This document shows positions 1-8,368 of a DNA stretch of 64,000 bases, piece by piece (position 1 is the stretch's first letter; each line of letters begins with the position of its first letter). The stretch comes from Streptomyces sp. IMTB 2501 (GTDB lineage: Bacteria; Actinomycetota; Actinomycetes; Streptomycetales; Streptomycetaceae). The position numbers and the translations under genes were made by a program. Where the stretch lies: positions 124,001 to 188,000 of the forward strand of contig NZ_MQUS01000001.1 of NCBI RefSeq assembly GCF_001953885.1. The letters run 5' to 3'. Below the pieces are notes generated by a model. The model had not been told where the DNA came from. It saw only the letters and a program-made list of their open reading frames with translations, and ran no database searches.

Positions 1-1
1 C

Positions 2-1561
2 GACCACACCACGAGCCCCGAGCGGCAGCACGACACGCTTCAGCGCATCACGGGGCGCGACGACCGCGCACTCATCGACGTGGCCGAAGACCTCAACGTC
101 TCCGGCACGACGCACCCGATGGAGCGAGAGGGTCTGGGCCCCTGGTTCCGGGACCTCACCCCGGCCTGCAAGACGAGCACGTGCGACCACACCCCCGACG
201 CCCCCTGCATGGGGCAGTGGGACGCCATCGTGGCCTGGAAGATGGACCGCATCACCCGAAGGGCCATCCACTTCCACATCGTCATGGACTGGATGAAGAC
301 CTACGGGAAGGCGATCATCACCGATGACGGGATCGACACCACCACCAAGAGCGGACAGGTCATGGCAGAGATGATGGCCATGGTCGCGTCCTGGGAGTGG
401 CAGGCGATCCAAGAGCGCAACATGGACGCCACCCGGAAGCATCGGACCCTCGGGTACTGGAAGGGCGGCCCGGTCGCCTACGGCTGGGCGGCCGTGCGCG
501 ACCCCAACCGGAACGGCAAGTACTTCCTCTTCTTCGAGGAAGCCACGATTCGCTGGGTCGAACTCATGGTCAACCTGTCCTGGGACGGGCACTCGGACGG
601 TCAAATTGCACGTCTCCTGGAGGAGAAGGGTGCCGTGGCGCCGGCCGAATGGAAGGAGCGCAAGCGCCTCATCAAGGCGGGGCTGCTGACCGAGGAAGAA
701 GCGGCACGACGCGCCCCCGGACAGTGGCACGCCGGCGCCGTCCACGCCATCCTGACCAACCGCGTCCTCACCGGGGAGTCCTGGCACGACGGCCGCCCCG
801 TCCGCAACGACGAAGGCGAGGTCGTCATGCGGGCGCAGCAGCTCATCACGAAGCAGAGGTTCGAGGCACTTCAAAAGAAGCGAGCCTCGCGTTCCAAGCT
901 GGCCGGAAACGCCGCGGCCTCCAAGGGGTCAATGTTCCTTCGCGATGTGGCCTTCTGCCTGAGTTGCAACCGCCCCGGGTACGGCGTCGTCGGTCACCGA
1001 GGCGCAGACGGGCACGTGGACTACAAGTACCTCCGCTGTGCTTCGGCCAACGGCACCCGGAAGTGCCACCCGGAGGTCAAGACGGTCCACATGGACGAGG
1101 TGAAGAAGCTCATCCAGGACTACTTCCTCGCCCGCGTCGGGGACGAGCCCGCCATGAGGCGCGAGTACCACCCGGGCAACGACGTGGGAGAGCGGCTGGA
1201 AGAGGTGAACCTTCTGATCCTGGACATCCGGGCAGAGAAGGACGCCGGCCTGTATCGCTACCAGGGAGGCCAGGAAGACTACCTGGGCCGCTTGAAGAAG
1301 CTCACGGACCGGAAGGTCTCCCTGGAGGCGCAGGAGGCCATCAAACCGCACTACGAGTGGGTTGATACCGGCAAGACGTACCGGGAGAGCTGGGAAGAGC
1401 TGTCCTGGGTCAGCCGCGGAGACCTGCTGAGGGAGTGCGGGGTGACCGCGCAGTTCTGGCCCACAGGCCAGACAGGAAACCCCGTACGGATGGTGCTCGA
1501 CTTCCCGGACGACATGATCGACCGTCTGCGTGAGTACACATCAGCAGCGGCAGCAGCCTGA
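2..1561 (+). CDS. int: Large serine integrase, 5' end cut by window edge
   Basis: Site-specific recombinase that would integrate and excise the prophage. The frame is open from base 2 and begins DHTTSPERQ, matching the Bxb1-type N-terminus (RLS...TTSPERQ), so only about 13-20 residues, including the catalytic serine, lie outside. Further resolvase-domain signs are EDLNVSG, AWKMDRITR and the QERN region. A recombinase domain follows, then a zinc ribbon (CLSCNRPG near window residue 320 and a later C...C pair), a coiled-coil-like stretch and an Ala-rich tail. In this family attP normally lies just upstream of int, which places the left attachment site just left of the window. The internal ATG at 80 is not the start. 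Confidence 0.93.
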   Translation, partial: DHTTSPERQHDTLQRITGRDDRALIDVAEDLNVSGTTHPMEREGLGPWFRDLTPACKTSTCDHTPDAPCMGQWDAIVAWKMDRITRRAIHFHIVMDWMKTYGKAIITDDGIDTTTKSGQVMAEMMAMVASWEWQAIQERNMDATRKHRTLGYWKGGPVAYGWAAVRDPNRNGKYFLFFEEATIRWVELMVNLSWDGHSDGQIARLLEEKGAVAPAEWKERKRLIKAGLLTEEEAARRAPGQWHAGAVHAILTNRVLTGESWHDGRPVRNDEGEVVMRAQQLITKQRFEALQKKRASRSKLAGNAAASKGSMFLRDVAFCLSCNRPGYGVVGHRGADGHVDYKYLRCASANGTRKCHPEVKTVHMDEVKKLIQDYFLARVGDEPAMRREYHPGNDVGERLEEVNLLILDIRAEKDAGLYRYQGGQEDYLGRLKKLTDRKVSLEAQEAIKPHYEWVDTGKTYRESWEELSWVSRGDLLRECGVTAQFWPTGQTGNPVRMVLDFPDDMIDRLREYTSAAAAA

Positions 1562-1700
1562 GTGAGGTCGGCGTGCTCCTGGGTGAGCGGGCGCAGAGTT
1601 AGGGCCTGTCCGACGGGTTGCGTCACCGGTGTCCCCCGTTCGGCCGACAGCACTCGCCGCAGCCTCCTCGTCTGGCTGCGATACCGCCCTGAGGCGCCTG

Positions 1701-2081
1701 TCAGATGTTCAGCTTCGCGATCCGGATATCGCAGGTGTTAATGCTTCCGAAAGATTCGCCTTCAAGGTCGAACTTGCCATAGAGGTCGTGGCCGCCGTCT
1801 GACCTGTTGACATCGGCAAAGAGCGTGACCCTCCCTTTAGCCGTCTCTGCGTCGATTTCCGTCTCGATCCCGACGTAGAGCTGGCCCGCGAACCTCCCGA
1901 TCTCCACACGTTCCCCCGACAGCTTCACCTCCTCATCATCCTCCACACCCTCCTCAAACGTCTTACGTTCCTCCTCCGTCAGGGGCGTCATGTAGAGGAC
2001 GAGATCGGCTTCCATCTTCTCATCGACCGTCCCGACCACTTGGAAGAAGCGGAGTGCTGGGACATCGACGGTAACGCTCAT
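1701..2081 (-). CDS. Hypothetical acidic phage protein (126 aa)
   Basis: Starts at the ATG at 2081, which follows a clear AGGAGG-type ribosome site; the longer frame to 2153 adds an unconvincing N-terminus. The product is acidic (TFEEGVEDDEEVKLSGE) and beta-rich in appearance. I see no membrane segment and recognise no family. It lies convergent to the integrase, between the functional integrase 3' end and the decayed second copy at 3.2 kb, so it belongs to a cassette of unclear origin. Confidence 0.6.
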   Translation of the reverse strand: MSVTVDVPALRFFQVVGTVDEKMEADLVLYMTPLTEEERKTFEEGVEDDEEVKLSGERVEIGRFAGQLYVGIETEIDAETAKGRVTLFADVNRSDGGHDLYGKFDLEGESFGSINTCDIRIAKLNI

Positions 2082-2268
2082 GGGAGGACCCTCCTGAGGT
2101 TCGACAAGGTCAGAACACGGAGAGTATGAGCTGCTGCGACGCTCCGTAAACACGACGTCATGCCGCGAAGTCAGCGCCTACCCGCCGCGTACCGTCCGCG
2201 AGGGAAACCTGGGGTTGCGTCTCTCTCATCGTGATCGGAGAGGCAGAACCTAGTTCATTCACCGCCAC

Positions 2269-2304
2269 AAGAGGAGGGGGCTCCTTCAAGGGCCCCCTCC
2301 TCTT
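2269..2304. terminator. Hairpin terminator, possibly bidirectional
   Basis: A long G/C stem (AAGAGGAGGGGG pairing with CCCCCTCCTCTT) with a short loop. It lies between two leftward genes and is followed on the + strand about 20 bases later by a GGTTAGTTCATTCA repeat. It lacks a long T run. Confidence 0.6.
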
Positions 2305-2436
2305 GTGCCCACATCTGCACCATGGTTAGTTCATTCACTCTCGCGGTAAGCCCAACGCCCCCAACCATCCGTCACTCACGTATACGAAATGCGCCGCTTT
2401 TTACCGACCAGGGCAGTCGGAGGTCACGATGTCTTG

Positions 2437-2862
2437 CTACTGGCAGCGCGGTCGGTATTGATGACCCAAAATTTTCCCGGCAGCCGGGTCGGTCACGTAT
2501 GCCCGCTTGCTCCCGGGCTTGACCAGCTTGACGATTCGGAGATCCACGTCCGTCGGTAGGCCCTTCTTTGCGCTGTGCTTGGCCGCGCGGACCACCACCC
2601 AGTCGCCCTCCTTCAAAGACTTCGTGAAGTTCTTGGGGATGTACGCCGGAAGCGGTGCCCCGTCACTCGGCAGCGCGAGGACGGCGGGCTTGAGCAACGC
2701 CACATCGTTCGCGTCGGTCTGCCTCCCAGCCCAGGCCGTCACGATGTACGTCATGGAGTAATGCCGCCGCCGGACACGGATCTGGGGATTGCCCTTGCGC
2801 TTCAACGTTGAGGGAAGCTTATAGTTCCTCGCTAGCACGCGCAGTGCCTGGCGACCTGTCAT
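2437..2862 (-). CDS. Hypothetical basic phage protein (141 aa)
   Basis: Start chosen at ATG 2862 (MTGRQALRV); ATG 2877 is an alternative. The N-terminal third is very basic (LKRKGNPQIRVRRRHY), followed by a more hydrophobic region and a conserved-looking stretch with GDWVVVRAA. This could be nucleic-acid binding, but no family is recognised. It is transcribed leftward ahead of the 1701-2081 gene, with a hairpin between them. Confidence 0.5.
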   Translation of the reverse strand: MTGRQALRVLARNYKLPSTLKRKGNPQIRVRRRHYSMTYIVTAWAGRQTDANDVALLKPAVLALPSDGAPLPAYIPKNFTKSLKEGDWVVVRAAKHSAKKGLPTDVDLRIVKLVKPGSKRAYVTDPAAGKILGHQYRPRCQ

Positions 2863-3072
2863 TTCTCCGCCCTTCATCAAGCCACATGCCCCCACCGGGC
2901 ACCCCACACATCAACGGGGTGCATCCTCTCCCAGAAACTCATCCCGCAGGCGGCATGGCGCCACAGCATCCGCCGTTCGAGTGAGCACGGGAGCCCGTTG
3001 CCGGGCATGCACTGTTTTCCGCTTCCCGCACCGTGCGAGCGCAGTTAGTTCACTCATCACGACACAAGATCT

Positions 3073-3091
3073 GGGGCCCTTCAGGGGCCCC
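3073..3091 (+). terminator. Rho-independent terminator
   Basis: GGGGCCC-ttcag-GGGCCCC followed by TTCTTTTGT. A GTTAGTTCATTCATTC repeat starts about 25 bases downstream, the same terminator-plus-repeat arrangement seen at 2.3, 3.8 and 13.8 kb. Confidence 0.7.
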
Positions 3092-3116
3092 TTCTTTTGT
3101 ACCTCGTTCTGTATCA

Positions 3117-3210
3117 GGGTTAGTTCATTCATTCTTGCCTCAATGCAGGCACTCCCACCTTCCCTTGGGGGAGGGTGGCAAGACCTCAACGTGGCCAACG
3201 AGGACGGAAG
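3117..3210 (+). repeat. Direct repeat copy 1 (about 94 bp)
   Basis: Begins with GGGTTAGTTCATTCATTC and continues through a CTTGCCTCAATG block, ending near CCAACGAGG. A second copy with about 15 differences lies at 3819-3912. Both follow a terminator directly. The right edge of this copy runs into the decayed integrase 3' end. Confidence 0.8.
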
Positions 3211-3400
3211 GAGAACCCCGTGCGCATGGCGCTCGGCTTTCCGGACGACATGATCGACCGTCTGCGTGAGTACACGTCAGCAGCGGCAGCAGCCTGAGCG
3301 AGGTCGGCGTGCTCCTGGGCGATCAGGCGCAGAGTTAGGGCCTGTCCGACGGGTCGCGTCACTGGTGTCACCCGTTCGGCCTGCAGCGCTCGCCACAGCA
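3211..3400 (+). pseudogene. Decayed duplicate of the integrase 3' end
   Basis: About 190 bases closely match 1478-1672, that is the last 27 or so codons of the integrase plus its downstream DNA. Shared stretches include GACGACATGATCGACCGTCT, CAGCAGCGGCAGCAGCCTGA and AGAGTTAGGGCCTGTCCGAC. No upstream integrase sequence precedes it, so it cannot be functional. It is either a remnant of a replaced integrase or a duplication made when the 1.7-3.2 kb cassette arrived. Confidence 0.85.
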
Positions 3401-3482
3401 CATGGGTTCGGTTTCGATGGGGATTAAGCCCCCTGGGTTGTGGCCAGGGGGATCAACACCACCGAGCGAAGGAGACACGTCT

Positions 3483-3704
3483 ATGCCTCAAGGTTTTGTC
3501 AGCGAATGGGATGTGAAGACGGGCCAGGGCGAGATCCAAGACGCCAATGGCGGTGACCCACTGAAATTCTCGTCGAAGGACATCGACACAGAAGAGGATC
3601 GCATCTGGCTGGAAAAGGGAAACTATGTCTCCTTCGAAATTGACGATGACGATGCCCGACACGCGATCGGCATCGAGAAACATACAAAAGGATTTGGAAA
3701 CTGA
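3483..3704 (+). CDS. Cold-shock-domain-like small protein (73 aa)
   Basis: Begins MPQGFVSEWDVKTGQGEI, which fits the cold-shock pattern of G-x-V-x-x-W/F...K-G-x-G-x-I, followed by the usual acidic strand region. Cold-shock domains bind single-stranded RNA or DNA. The aromatic RNP positions are partly replaced (GQGEI where GFGFI is typical), so nucleic-acid binding is uncertain. The start has AAGGAG ten bases upstream; the longer frame from 3402 is not supported. Monocistronic, with a terminator after it. Confidence 0.65.
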   Translation: MPQGFVSEWDVKTGQGEIQDANGGDPLKFSSKDIDTEEDRIWLEKGNYVSFEIDDDDARHAIGIEKHTKGFGN

Positions 3705-3768
3705 GTCTCGAAGCACCGCACGGCATCGAAATCCAGGCAATCGCCCCCCAGACCCTAGGTGAGAACAC

Positions 3769-3800
3769 AGCCCCCTGTCCGGCTTCGGGCGGGGGCTTTT
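3769..3800 (+). terminator. Terminator of the cold-shock-like gene
   Basis: Imperfect stem AGCCCC...GGGGGCT followed by TTTTGT. The second copy of the 94-bp repeat starts 20 bases further on. Confidence 0.65.
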
Positions 3801-3818
3801 GTATCTATATCTGTAACA

Positions 3819-3912
3819 GGGTTAGTTCATTCATTCTTGCCTCAATGTAGGCGCTCCCAACCTCCCCCGAGAGAGGGTGGCGAGACTTGAACCTGACCAA
3901 CGAGGCCAGACC
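3819..3912 (+). repeat. Direct repeat copy 2 (about 94 bp)
   Basis: Near-copy of 3117-3210, starting GGGTTAGTTCATTCATTC. This copy has no integrase remnant behind it and runs into the non-coding region. Confidence 0.8.
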
Positions 3913-3942
3913 TGGCCAGAACGTTCGGGGTATATAACCCCC

Positions 3943-3981
3943 TCACTATTAATGTCGGTGTCACCTGGGGCCAGAGGGGAC
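3943..3981 (+). promoter_or_regulatory. 39-bp element shared with the repressor upstream region
   Basis: CTCACTATTAATGTCGGTG followed by a TGGGG...AGGGGAC segment. Almost the same sequence occurs at 38,246-38,283, where TATAAATGTCGGTG is found. Both copies precede rightward early operons and contain a TATTAA/TATAAA box that could be a -10 element. Confidence 0.45.
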
Positions 3982-4387
3982 GCGAAACCCATAAAGAGTG
4001 GCCCAGATCACCTCCAGAGGGCCATTTGGTGCCCCTAATCGACCCGAAGGCCGGCCGAGCGGGATAGGTGAGGCCGGCGGGGTGGGGGCCTGACGAGACG
4101 GAGTGGTTCGTTCATACCCGTACACGCTCGGAGGAAGGCACCCCTGGTGGGTCCTTTGAATGAATGCACAGGTATTACCCCCGTCTATGTATCATGCATT
4201 GCATTATGGTTAGTTCGTGCATGGAATAGGCGTGAATGAACCCAGGAATCCATGGGGGCATTCGGACTAGTGCTGAATACCTTTCGGGAATGAATGAACT
4301 AACTGTATTCCGTGGGTAACGAGACCCGAGCGTTGCGTTACGTCATAGTCATACCGCTGTCTGCATAGCCGCTAATGTCGTACGCAC

Positions 4388-4402
4388 AGGTTGGGATGTG
4401 AC
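4388..4402 (+). promoter_or_regulatory. 15-bp motif site (stoperator-like)
   Basis: AGGTTGGGATGTGAC, one mismatch to the consensus AAGTTGGGATGTGAC. First of three copies in the non-coding region; a degenerate copy lies near 4446. Confidence 0.7.
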
Positions 4403-4572
4403 ATCAGTCTCATTGGGGCGTGACTACTAGGCCGGTGAAGCGCTCCATGGGTGTGACATAGGACACAAGAAGGGCTCTAAAGCGGGTGTAGGCGTGTGGC
4501 GCTAACCACATCAGATATGCCCTTTGGGCTCTTGCTTATCCGTGACGACTGTGCATCCAGGGTCTGTTTAGC

Positions 4573-4587
4573 TAGTTGGAATGTGAC
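4573..4587 (+). promoter_or_regulatory. 15-bp motif site, variant
   Basis: TAGTTGGAATGTGAC, two mismatches to consensus, same orientation as its neighbours. Confidence 0.6.
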
Positions 4588-4711
4588 GCATGCCATGCAT
4601 CTGGATGTTGCCTGAACGCGCGGCTTATGTAATCGCGCACGTCTCCTTTGAAATCAAGGGGTTTGGCGCGAGGTGATGTCTGTATTGACGTGTCCATGTG
4701 AGTTGCAATCC

Positions 4712-4726
4712 AGGTTGGGATGTGAC
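4712..4726 (+). promoter_or_regulatory. 15-bp motif site
   Basis: AGGTTGGGATGTGAC. Preceded at 4685 by a TTGACG that could be a -35 box, so repression at a promoter here is possible. Confidence 0.65.
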
Positions 4727-5264
4727 ACCTTTGGGTCATCGCAAGGAACGCCCCACAGGGAAGCGCCCCTAGTACCACTCGCCAAGCGAGAATGCGGAAC
4801 GGGAGATCAGCACACCGGGGATGCGTACAGCGATAGGAACGCCCCTCGAATGGGCGAACCCAAACCACCTAGGAACTAGTGCTAGGTCCTCATGTAAGAC
4901 CCCAGAATGGGGTTATGAGGATACCAACTAGGGACATCACATAGGCCACACGGGGTGAAGCGAATAACCCTGGAGTGAGTGCGTACCGGAGCGGGGTGAA
5001 TCCTGCGATGATCGGCGCGCTACGTGAGCGGATAGCGGGAGATTGACCGGCCCGCAATGGATAGGTCAGACATTCAAGCTAGCGGGGAAGCTACCCCCGT
5101 AACCATCTGAGATTGACTCTCACACACCCAATCGACACGACGTGTCCAGCGCACAGGGGCAAAGCCATGAGCAACGGCCCGCAGTGCGTCTCTAAGCGCC
5201 TGAGAGTGAGTGTGTGGGGGTGAGTGTCAGTGATGGGCTGATACCAAGAGAGAAAGGCGCAGAG

Positions 5265-5633
5265 ATGAACTGTGCGGTCTGTGGGATGTGGGGTATCGAG
5301 CGCGCGGCGCGATATGTAGGCCCATGGTCTGACAGTGGCAGAGAACATGGACGCTGCAAAGCGTGCATGGCGGGCATCAATTTGGAGCGTGACGGGTTCC
5401 GTCTCATCCCTGATGTTGTCCACCCTTGCCCGACTGAGGGTGTTGCGAATCAGTATTACGTGACGTTCTCTCACCCCAACCAGAATGAGCGGGACATCCC
5501 CTCTCATGTGTGGGCGGAGACCAGTCGAGACGCGCTCAAGTGTGTGCGGGAAGAGATGTTCAAGGCTCCGACTATATGGGATGGCTGGGATGTTGAACTC
5601 ACTGGGGGAGTCCAGTACGGGGAATCCTTCTGA
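5265..5633 (+). CDS. Hypothetical zinc-ribbon-like protein (122 aa)
   Basis: Starts MNCAVCGMWG at ATG 5265, with AAGG about ten bases upstream. Paired cysteines (CAVC, and CKAC near residue 30) suggest a zinc knuckle; the rest is unfamiliar. It is the first gene of the rightward accessory block and is followed by a motif-bearing hairpin at 5756. Confidence 0.6.
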   Translation: MNCAVCGMWGIERAARYVGPWSDSGREHGRCKACMAGINLERDGFRLIPDVVHPCPTEGVANQYYVTFSHPNQNERDIPSHVWAETSRDALKCVREEMFKAPTIWDGWDVELTGGVQYGESF

Positions 5634-5755
5634 TGAGGCGCGGCGCATGGCTGCGCATGGTGAATGCCGATAACCACTGGAGATTACTGCGTGGACAGGC
5701 TCAAAAGATCCACAGGGGAACTCTCATAGCTACGCGGTAGCGCGCTTTACTCATG

Positions 5756-5784
5756 CCCTCAAGTTGGGATGTGATACTTGAGGG
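5756..5784 (+). promoter_or_regulatory. 15-bp motif in a perfect hairpin
   Basis: AAGTTGGGATGTGAT at 5761-5775. The flanks form CCCTCAAGT / ACTTGAGGG, a 9-bp perfect stem with the motif core as an 11-base loop. It lies between the 5265 and 5838 genes. Confidence 0.75.
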
Positions 5785-5837
5785 TGCGAGTATGGCGCTC
5801 TAGTAACAGGCGAGAGTGACTAGGAAGGGTACATGCC

Positions 5838-6617
5838 ATGAGTGTGATCATTGACGTCAAATTCAACGACTTCGCACGGGGGTACGCCGACAGTTCGCGG
5901 TATGCCCCCGACCTTGATGACATGGCTGAACTCGCCTTCGAGTTCGGTTGGCGAGGGTTCGGAATGGTGGATGACGGTACGGGCGAGCCCCTGACCGTGT
6001 GGGATGTCCACAGTTACTACAACTGCGACTGTTCCGAGAATCGGATCAGGGTCAACTGTGAAAGCGCGCTCGCCGCATTCAAGGTCGCTGGTGTGGAGAC
6101 TTACAGCCACAAGGGGTGGATTGTGTGGGACGCGTCCAGTCGCGCCGGGCACGAGATAGCGCGGAAGATTGGCGCGGCGCTGGCCGACTATCCCGTCTTG
6201 GATGATGAGCGGTTGTCTGAACTCGAATGGGACAACGCTGTACGGATGATTGAAGATCTGTACCGTCTCCCCGAGGGTGTGACCGGCGACGACGTGATCC
6301 GGGAAATGCCGGAAGTTCCGCACTGCTCTAACTGCTCATCCTGCGATGTTGAAGACGCGATGGCATCGCTCGAATACTCGCAATGCATGGACTGTGACAC
6401 GTGGCTCAAGACGGGTGAGTACCCGTCGGATCGAGTCTGCTACGACTGCGCGGACCGCGAGCGAGAGGGCGACTGCGAGTGCATCCCGAATTACGTAGAC
6501 GGCCTCCGTAATATGAGCCTGTATCCGACCGCATCTGATCTGCGAGAGATCCAGCGCGGTTGCGAGACCTGTTACCCGGTCCGCTGGCCGCACGGCCGCG
6601 CAAAGCTGGGGGTCTGA
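5838..6617 (+). CDS. Hypothetical cysteine-rich protein (259 aa)
   Basis: ATG 5838 follows a purine-rich AGGAAGGG stretch. The N-terminal 100 residues have an ArdA-like flavour (FGWRGFGMVDDGTGEPL) but no clear family match. The C-terminal half carries many cysteines (CSNCSSC, CMDC, CYDC, CECIP, CETC), probably two zinc-binding modules. Function unknown. It overlaps no neighbour; the next gene starts two bases after its stop. Confidence 0.65.
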   Translation: MSVIIDVKFNDFARGYADSSRYAPDLDDMAELAFEFGWRGFGMVDDGTGEPLTVWDVHSYYNCDCSENRIRVNCESALAAFKVAGVETYSHKGWIVWDASSRAGHEIARKIGAALADYPVLDDERLSELEWDNAVRMIEDLYRLPEGVTGDDVIREMPEVPHCSNCSSCDVEDAMASLEYSQCMDCDTWLKTGEYPSDRVCYDCADREREGDCECIPNYVDGLRNMSLYPTASDLREIQRGCETCYPVRWPHGRAKLGV

Positions 6618-6618
6618 C

Positions 6619-6960
6619 ATGGATTACATGGCACACAATGCAATCCGAGACATCATCGTGGACCACAACACCCACCGATCCGGATACGGATATTCGGATA
6701 CGGAAGTGAGTCAGATGATCGAAGCCGTTAGGGCCGTAGACAACCCCGACTCCACTTACGTAATCACGGTGAACACACGGGACTCTGAAGGGGTCTTCGA
6801 TGTGCAGGAATACGGGATGACCTACTGGACCTTTGAGGCAGCCAAGACGGCTGCACAGTGGCGCGTGAACCGCTCCCCGTGGGCGCTGTGCGGACATGTC
6901 CGCCTCGTCGCTCCTGGCGGAGCCTCGTTCAAGGTCGGGACCGTGTGGCCGCACCGCTGA
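6619..6960 (+). CDS. Hypothetical protein (113 aa)
   Basis: ATG 6619 follows the stop of the upstream gene directly, so it is probably translationally coupled. The product is soluble and has no motif I recognise. It ends just before the motif hairpin at 6974. Confidence 0.6.
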   Translation: MDYMAHNAIRDIIVDHNTHRSGYGYSDTEVSQMIEAVRAVDNPDSTYVITVNTRDSEGVFDVQEYGMTYWTFEAAKTAAQWRVNRSPWALCGHVRLVAPGGASFKVGTVWPHR

Positions 6961-6973
6961 GGTGCTTTAGGCG

Positions 6974-6997
6974 GGCTCACAAGTTGGGATGTGAGCC
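6974..6997 (+). promoter_or_regulatory. 15-bp motif in a perfect hairpin
   Basis: AAGTTGGGATGTGAG at 6981-6995. GGCTCACA pairs with TGTGAGCC (8 bp), leaving AGTTGGGA as the loop. The stem differs from the one at 5756, so the hairpin is not merely a copied unit. Confidence 0.75.
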
Positions 6998-7047
6998 GGT
7001 CTATGGACTCTCAGAACCGAAGAGAGTGCAAGGAAAGGTGAGACGAA

Positions 7048-7296
7048 ATGGCGGCAACGCGGCACATGGCCACGCTCGACATGACCGGCTTCAAGGTCGG
7101 TAAGCGAGTGCGGGTAAAGCTCCCGTACTGCCAGTACACCGGCCGCGAGGCCGGGACCTATCGCGGGTCCATCGAGTACATCAAGGGCGATCACGTGGGC
7201 ATCTGGGTGCCCTTCAAGGGGCACGGTGCGGCGGACGGCTTCCTGACCGGTGCCGCTCGAATCAACCACAACGGCGTATGGATTGAGGGCCGCTGA
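7048..7296 (+). CDS. Hypothetical small basic protein (82 aa)
   Basis: ATG 7048 follows GGAAAGGTGAG. The sequence (VGKRVRVKLPYCQYTGREAGTYRG) looks like a small beta-barrel of SH3/KOW type, but this is only an impression. First gene after the motif hairpin at 6974. Confidence 0.6.
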   Translation: MAATRHMATLDMTGFKVGKRVRVKLPYCQYTGREAGTYRGSIEYIKGDHVGIWVPFKGHGAADGFLTGAARINHNGVWIEGR

Positions 7297-7297
7297 C

Positions 7298-7489
7298 GTG
7301 AAGACGTACCAGATCGAATACTTCCAAACGGCCACCTACCGCTTCGAGGTACAGGCAGAGAACGAGGACGTGGCGGAGGATGCGGCAGGCGAATTCTGGA
7401 GGACGCTTCCCGCGTCGAAAGAACACGAATACCTCTACGACGTTGACGACTCGTTCATCGACCGTCTGACCGTGAAGGCGGACGTGTGA
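7298..7489 (+). CDS. Hypothetical small acidic protein (63 aa)
   Basis: GTG start at 7298, one base after the preceding stop; reads VKTYQIEYFQTATYRFEV. An earlier ATG in this frame lies inside the upstream gene and is not needed. The protein is acidic and beta-rich. Its stop overlaps the next ATG. Confidence 0.55.
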   Translation: MKTYQIEYFQTATYRFEVQAENEDVAEDAAGEFWRTLPASKEHEYLYDVDDSFIDRLTVKADV

Positions 7490-8037
7490 TGCGGATCAAC
7501 GAGTGGACCGGAATGGTTGAGTGCTCGGAATGCCGGATGGACCTTGCGGCCTACCCCTCCGATTACGACGCAGGCCCGGATGACGATGTGTACTGCGGTC
7601 ACTGCGAGAACGAGCGGCACGTATGCCCGGAGCCGGTCAACGAATCGGTTGCCTCCAAGACGCTCCGCGATGCGATCGAGCGGATCAAGTGGCACGAGTT
7701 CGAGTGGCGGATGAAGGGCAACGGCCCGGACCACCAAGAGCTACTGCGGTCACTGCTGGGGGAGTTCCAGGCTCAGGCCCAGGCCGGCCGTGGGGGTGAC
7801 CTGCCTTACACCGTGGTCTTGGACTGGGAATCGGATTGGTGGGAGTCGGGCGCGGACGACTTCCGGGAGTACGGCCAAGACGACCCCGTGACGTTTCACG
7901 TGTGGGCGCCCAATGCGTCGGATGCGTGCGACGTAGCGCAAGACAAGGCGGAAGCGGTCTTCAAGGAAGCGTCCGTATACCTCAAGAGTATTGCAGTTCT
8001 TCATGGACACGCGCCCCTGGTTCGAGACGGAGAGTAA
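7489..8037 (+). CDS. Hypothetical zinc-ribbon protein (182 aa)
   Basis: ATG 7489 overlaps the preceding TGA; an in-frame GTG at 7486 is also possible. N-terminal CSEC (residue 12) and CGHC (residue 37) form a zinc ribbon, followed by a helical segment and an acidic, Trp-rich C-terminal half. Function unknown. Confidence 0.6.
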   Translation: MRINEWTGMVECSECRMDLAAYPSDYDAGPDDDVYCGHCENERHVCPEPVNESVASKTLRDAIERIKWHEFEWRMKGNGPDHQELLRSLLGEFQAQAQAGRGGDLPYTVVLDWESDWWESGADDFREYGQDDPVTFHVWAPNASDACDVAQDKAEAVFKEASVYLKSIAVLHGHAPLVRDGE

Positions 8038-8047
8038 GGACATCCCT

Positions 8048-8368
8048 ATGACGATGACTCAAGAGATCACCCGTGTAATCGGTTCCCACGTGGTGAAGGT
8101 GGGCGAGCGGGCGGCGGCTCTGTCCGGAGACGTTCACGAACCTGTCTACGTGTGGACCCGCGAGGACATTTCCAGCGCGGTCAACAACGGCATGGACCTG
8201 GTGGCGGATGAACTCGCCGGGGGTGAGCGGGATACGGACCTGATGAACATGGTCGTGAACGCGGTCATGACCCTTCTGGAGAACCCGCACTACACCTTGG
8301 ATGAGGTCATAACCGAGTGCTACGACGAGGACCCGGACGAGGTCCGCTCATGGTGGTCGGGATGGTAA
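8048..8368 (+). CDS. Hypothetical acidic protein (106 aa)
   Basis: Starts MTMTQEITRV at ATG 8048 after AAGGA. Mostly helical and strongly acidic at the C-terminus (YDEDPDEVRSWW). No family recognised; the next gene overlaps its end. Confidence 0.55.
   Translation: MTMTQEITRVIGSHVVKVGERAAALSGDVHEPVYVWTREDISSAVNNGMDLVADELAGGERDTDLMNMVVNAVMTLLENPHYTLDEVITECYDEDPDEVRSWWSGW

Larger units (their letters stand above)
3913..5264. other. Repeat-rich non-coding region
   Basis: About 1.35 kb with no convincing gene; the small open frames at 4673 and 5091-5648 (-) lack coding character. It holds three copies of the 15-bp motif (4388, 4573, 4712) and a degenerate one near 4446. It also holds a 39-bp element at 3943-3981 shared with 38,246, and GTTCATTC-type repeats in both orientations (4105, 4203, 4288). 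It lies just upstream of the rightward early genes that start at 5265, so a promoter/operator or origin region is plausible. That is inference from position. Confidence 0.5.

Noticed and set aside
3506..3519. TGGGATGTGA inside the cold-shock-like gene as another motif site
   Set aside because: Only the 10-base core matches, flanks differ, and it encodes E-W-D-V-K in a conserved region, so chance is likely.
4673..4879. Small + frame in the non-coding region
   Set aside because: No ribosome site, codon use unlike neighbours, overlaps a motif site.
5091..5648. - strand frame of 185 codons
   Set aside because: Antisense to the better-supported zinc-ribbon gene at 5265 and lacking a start signal.
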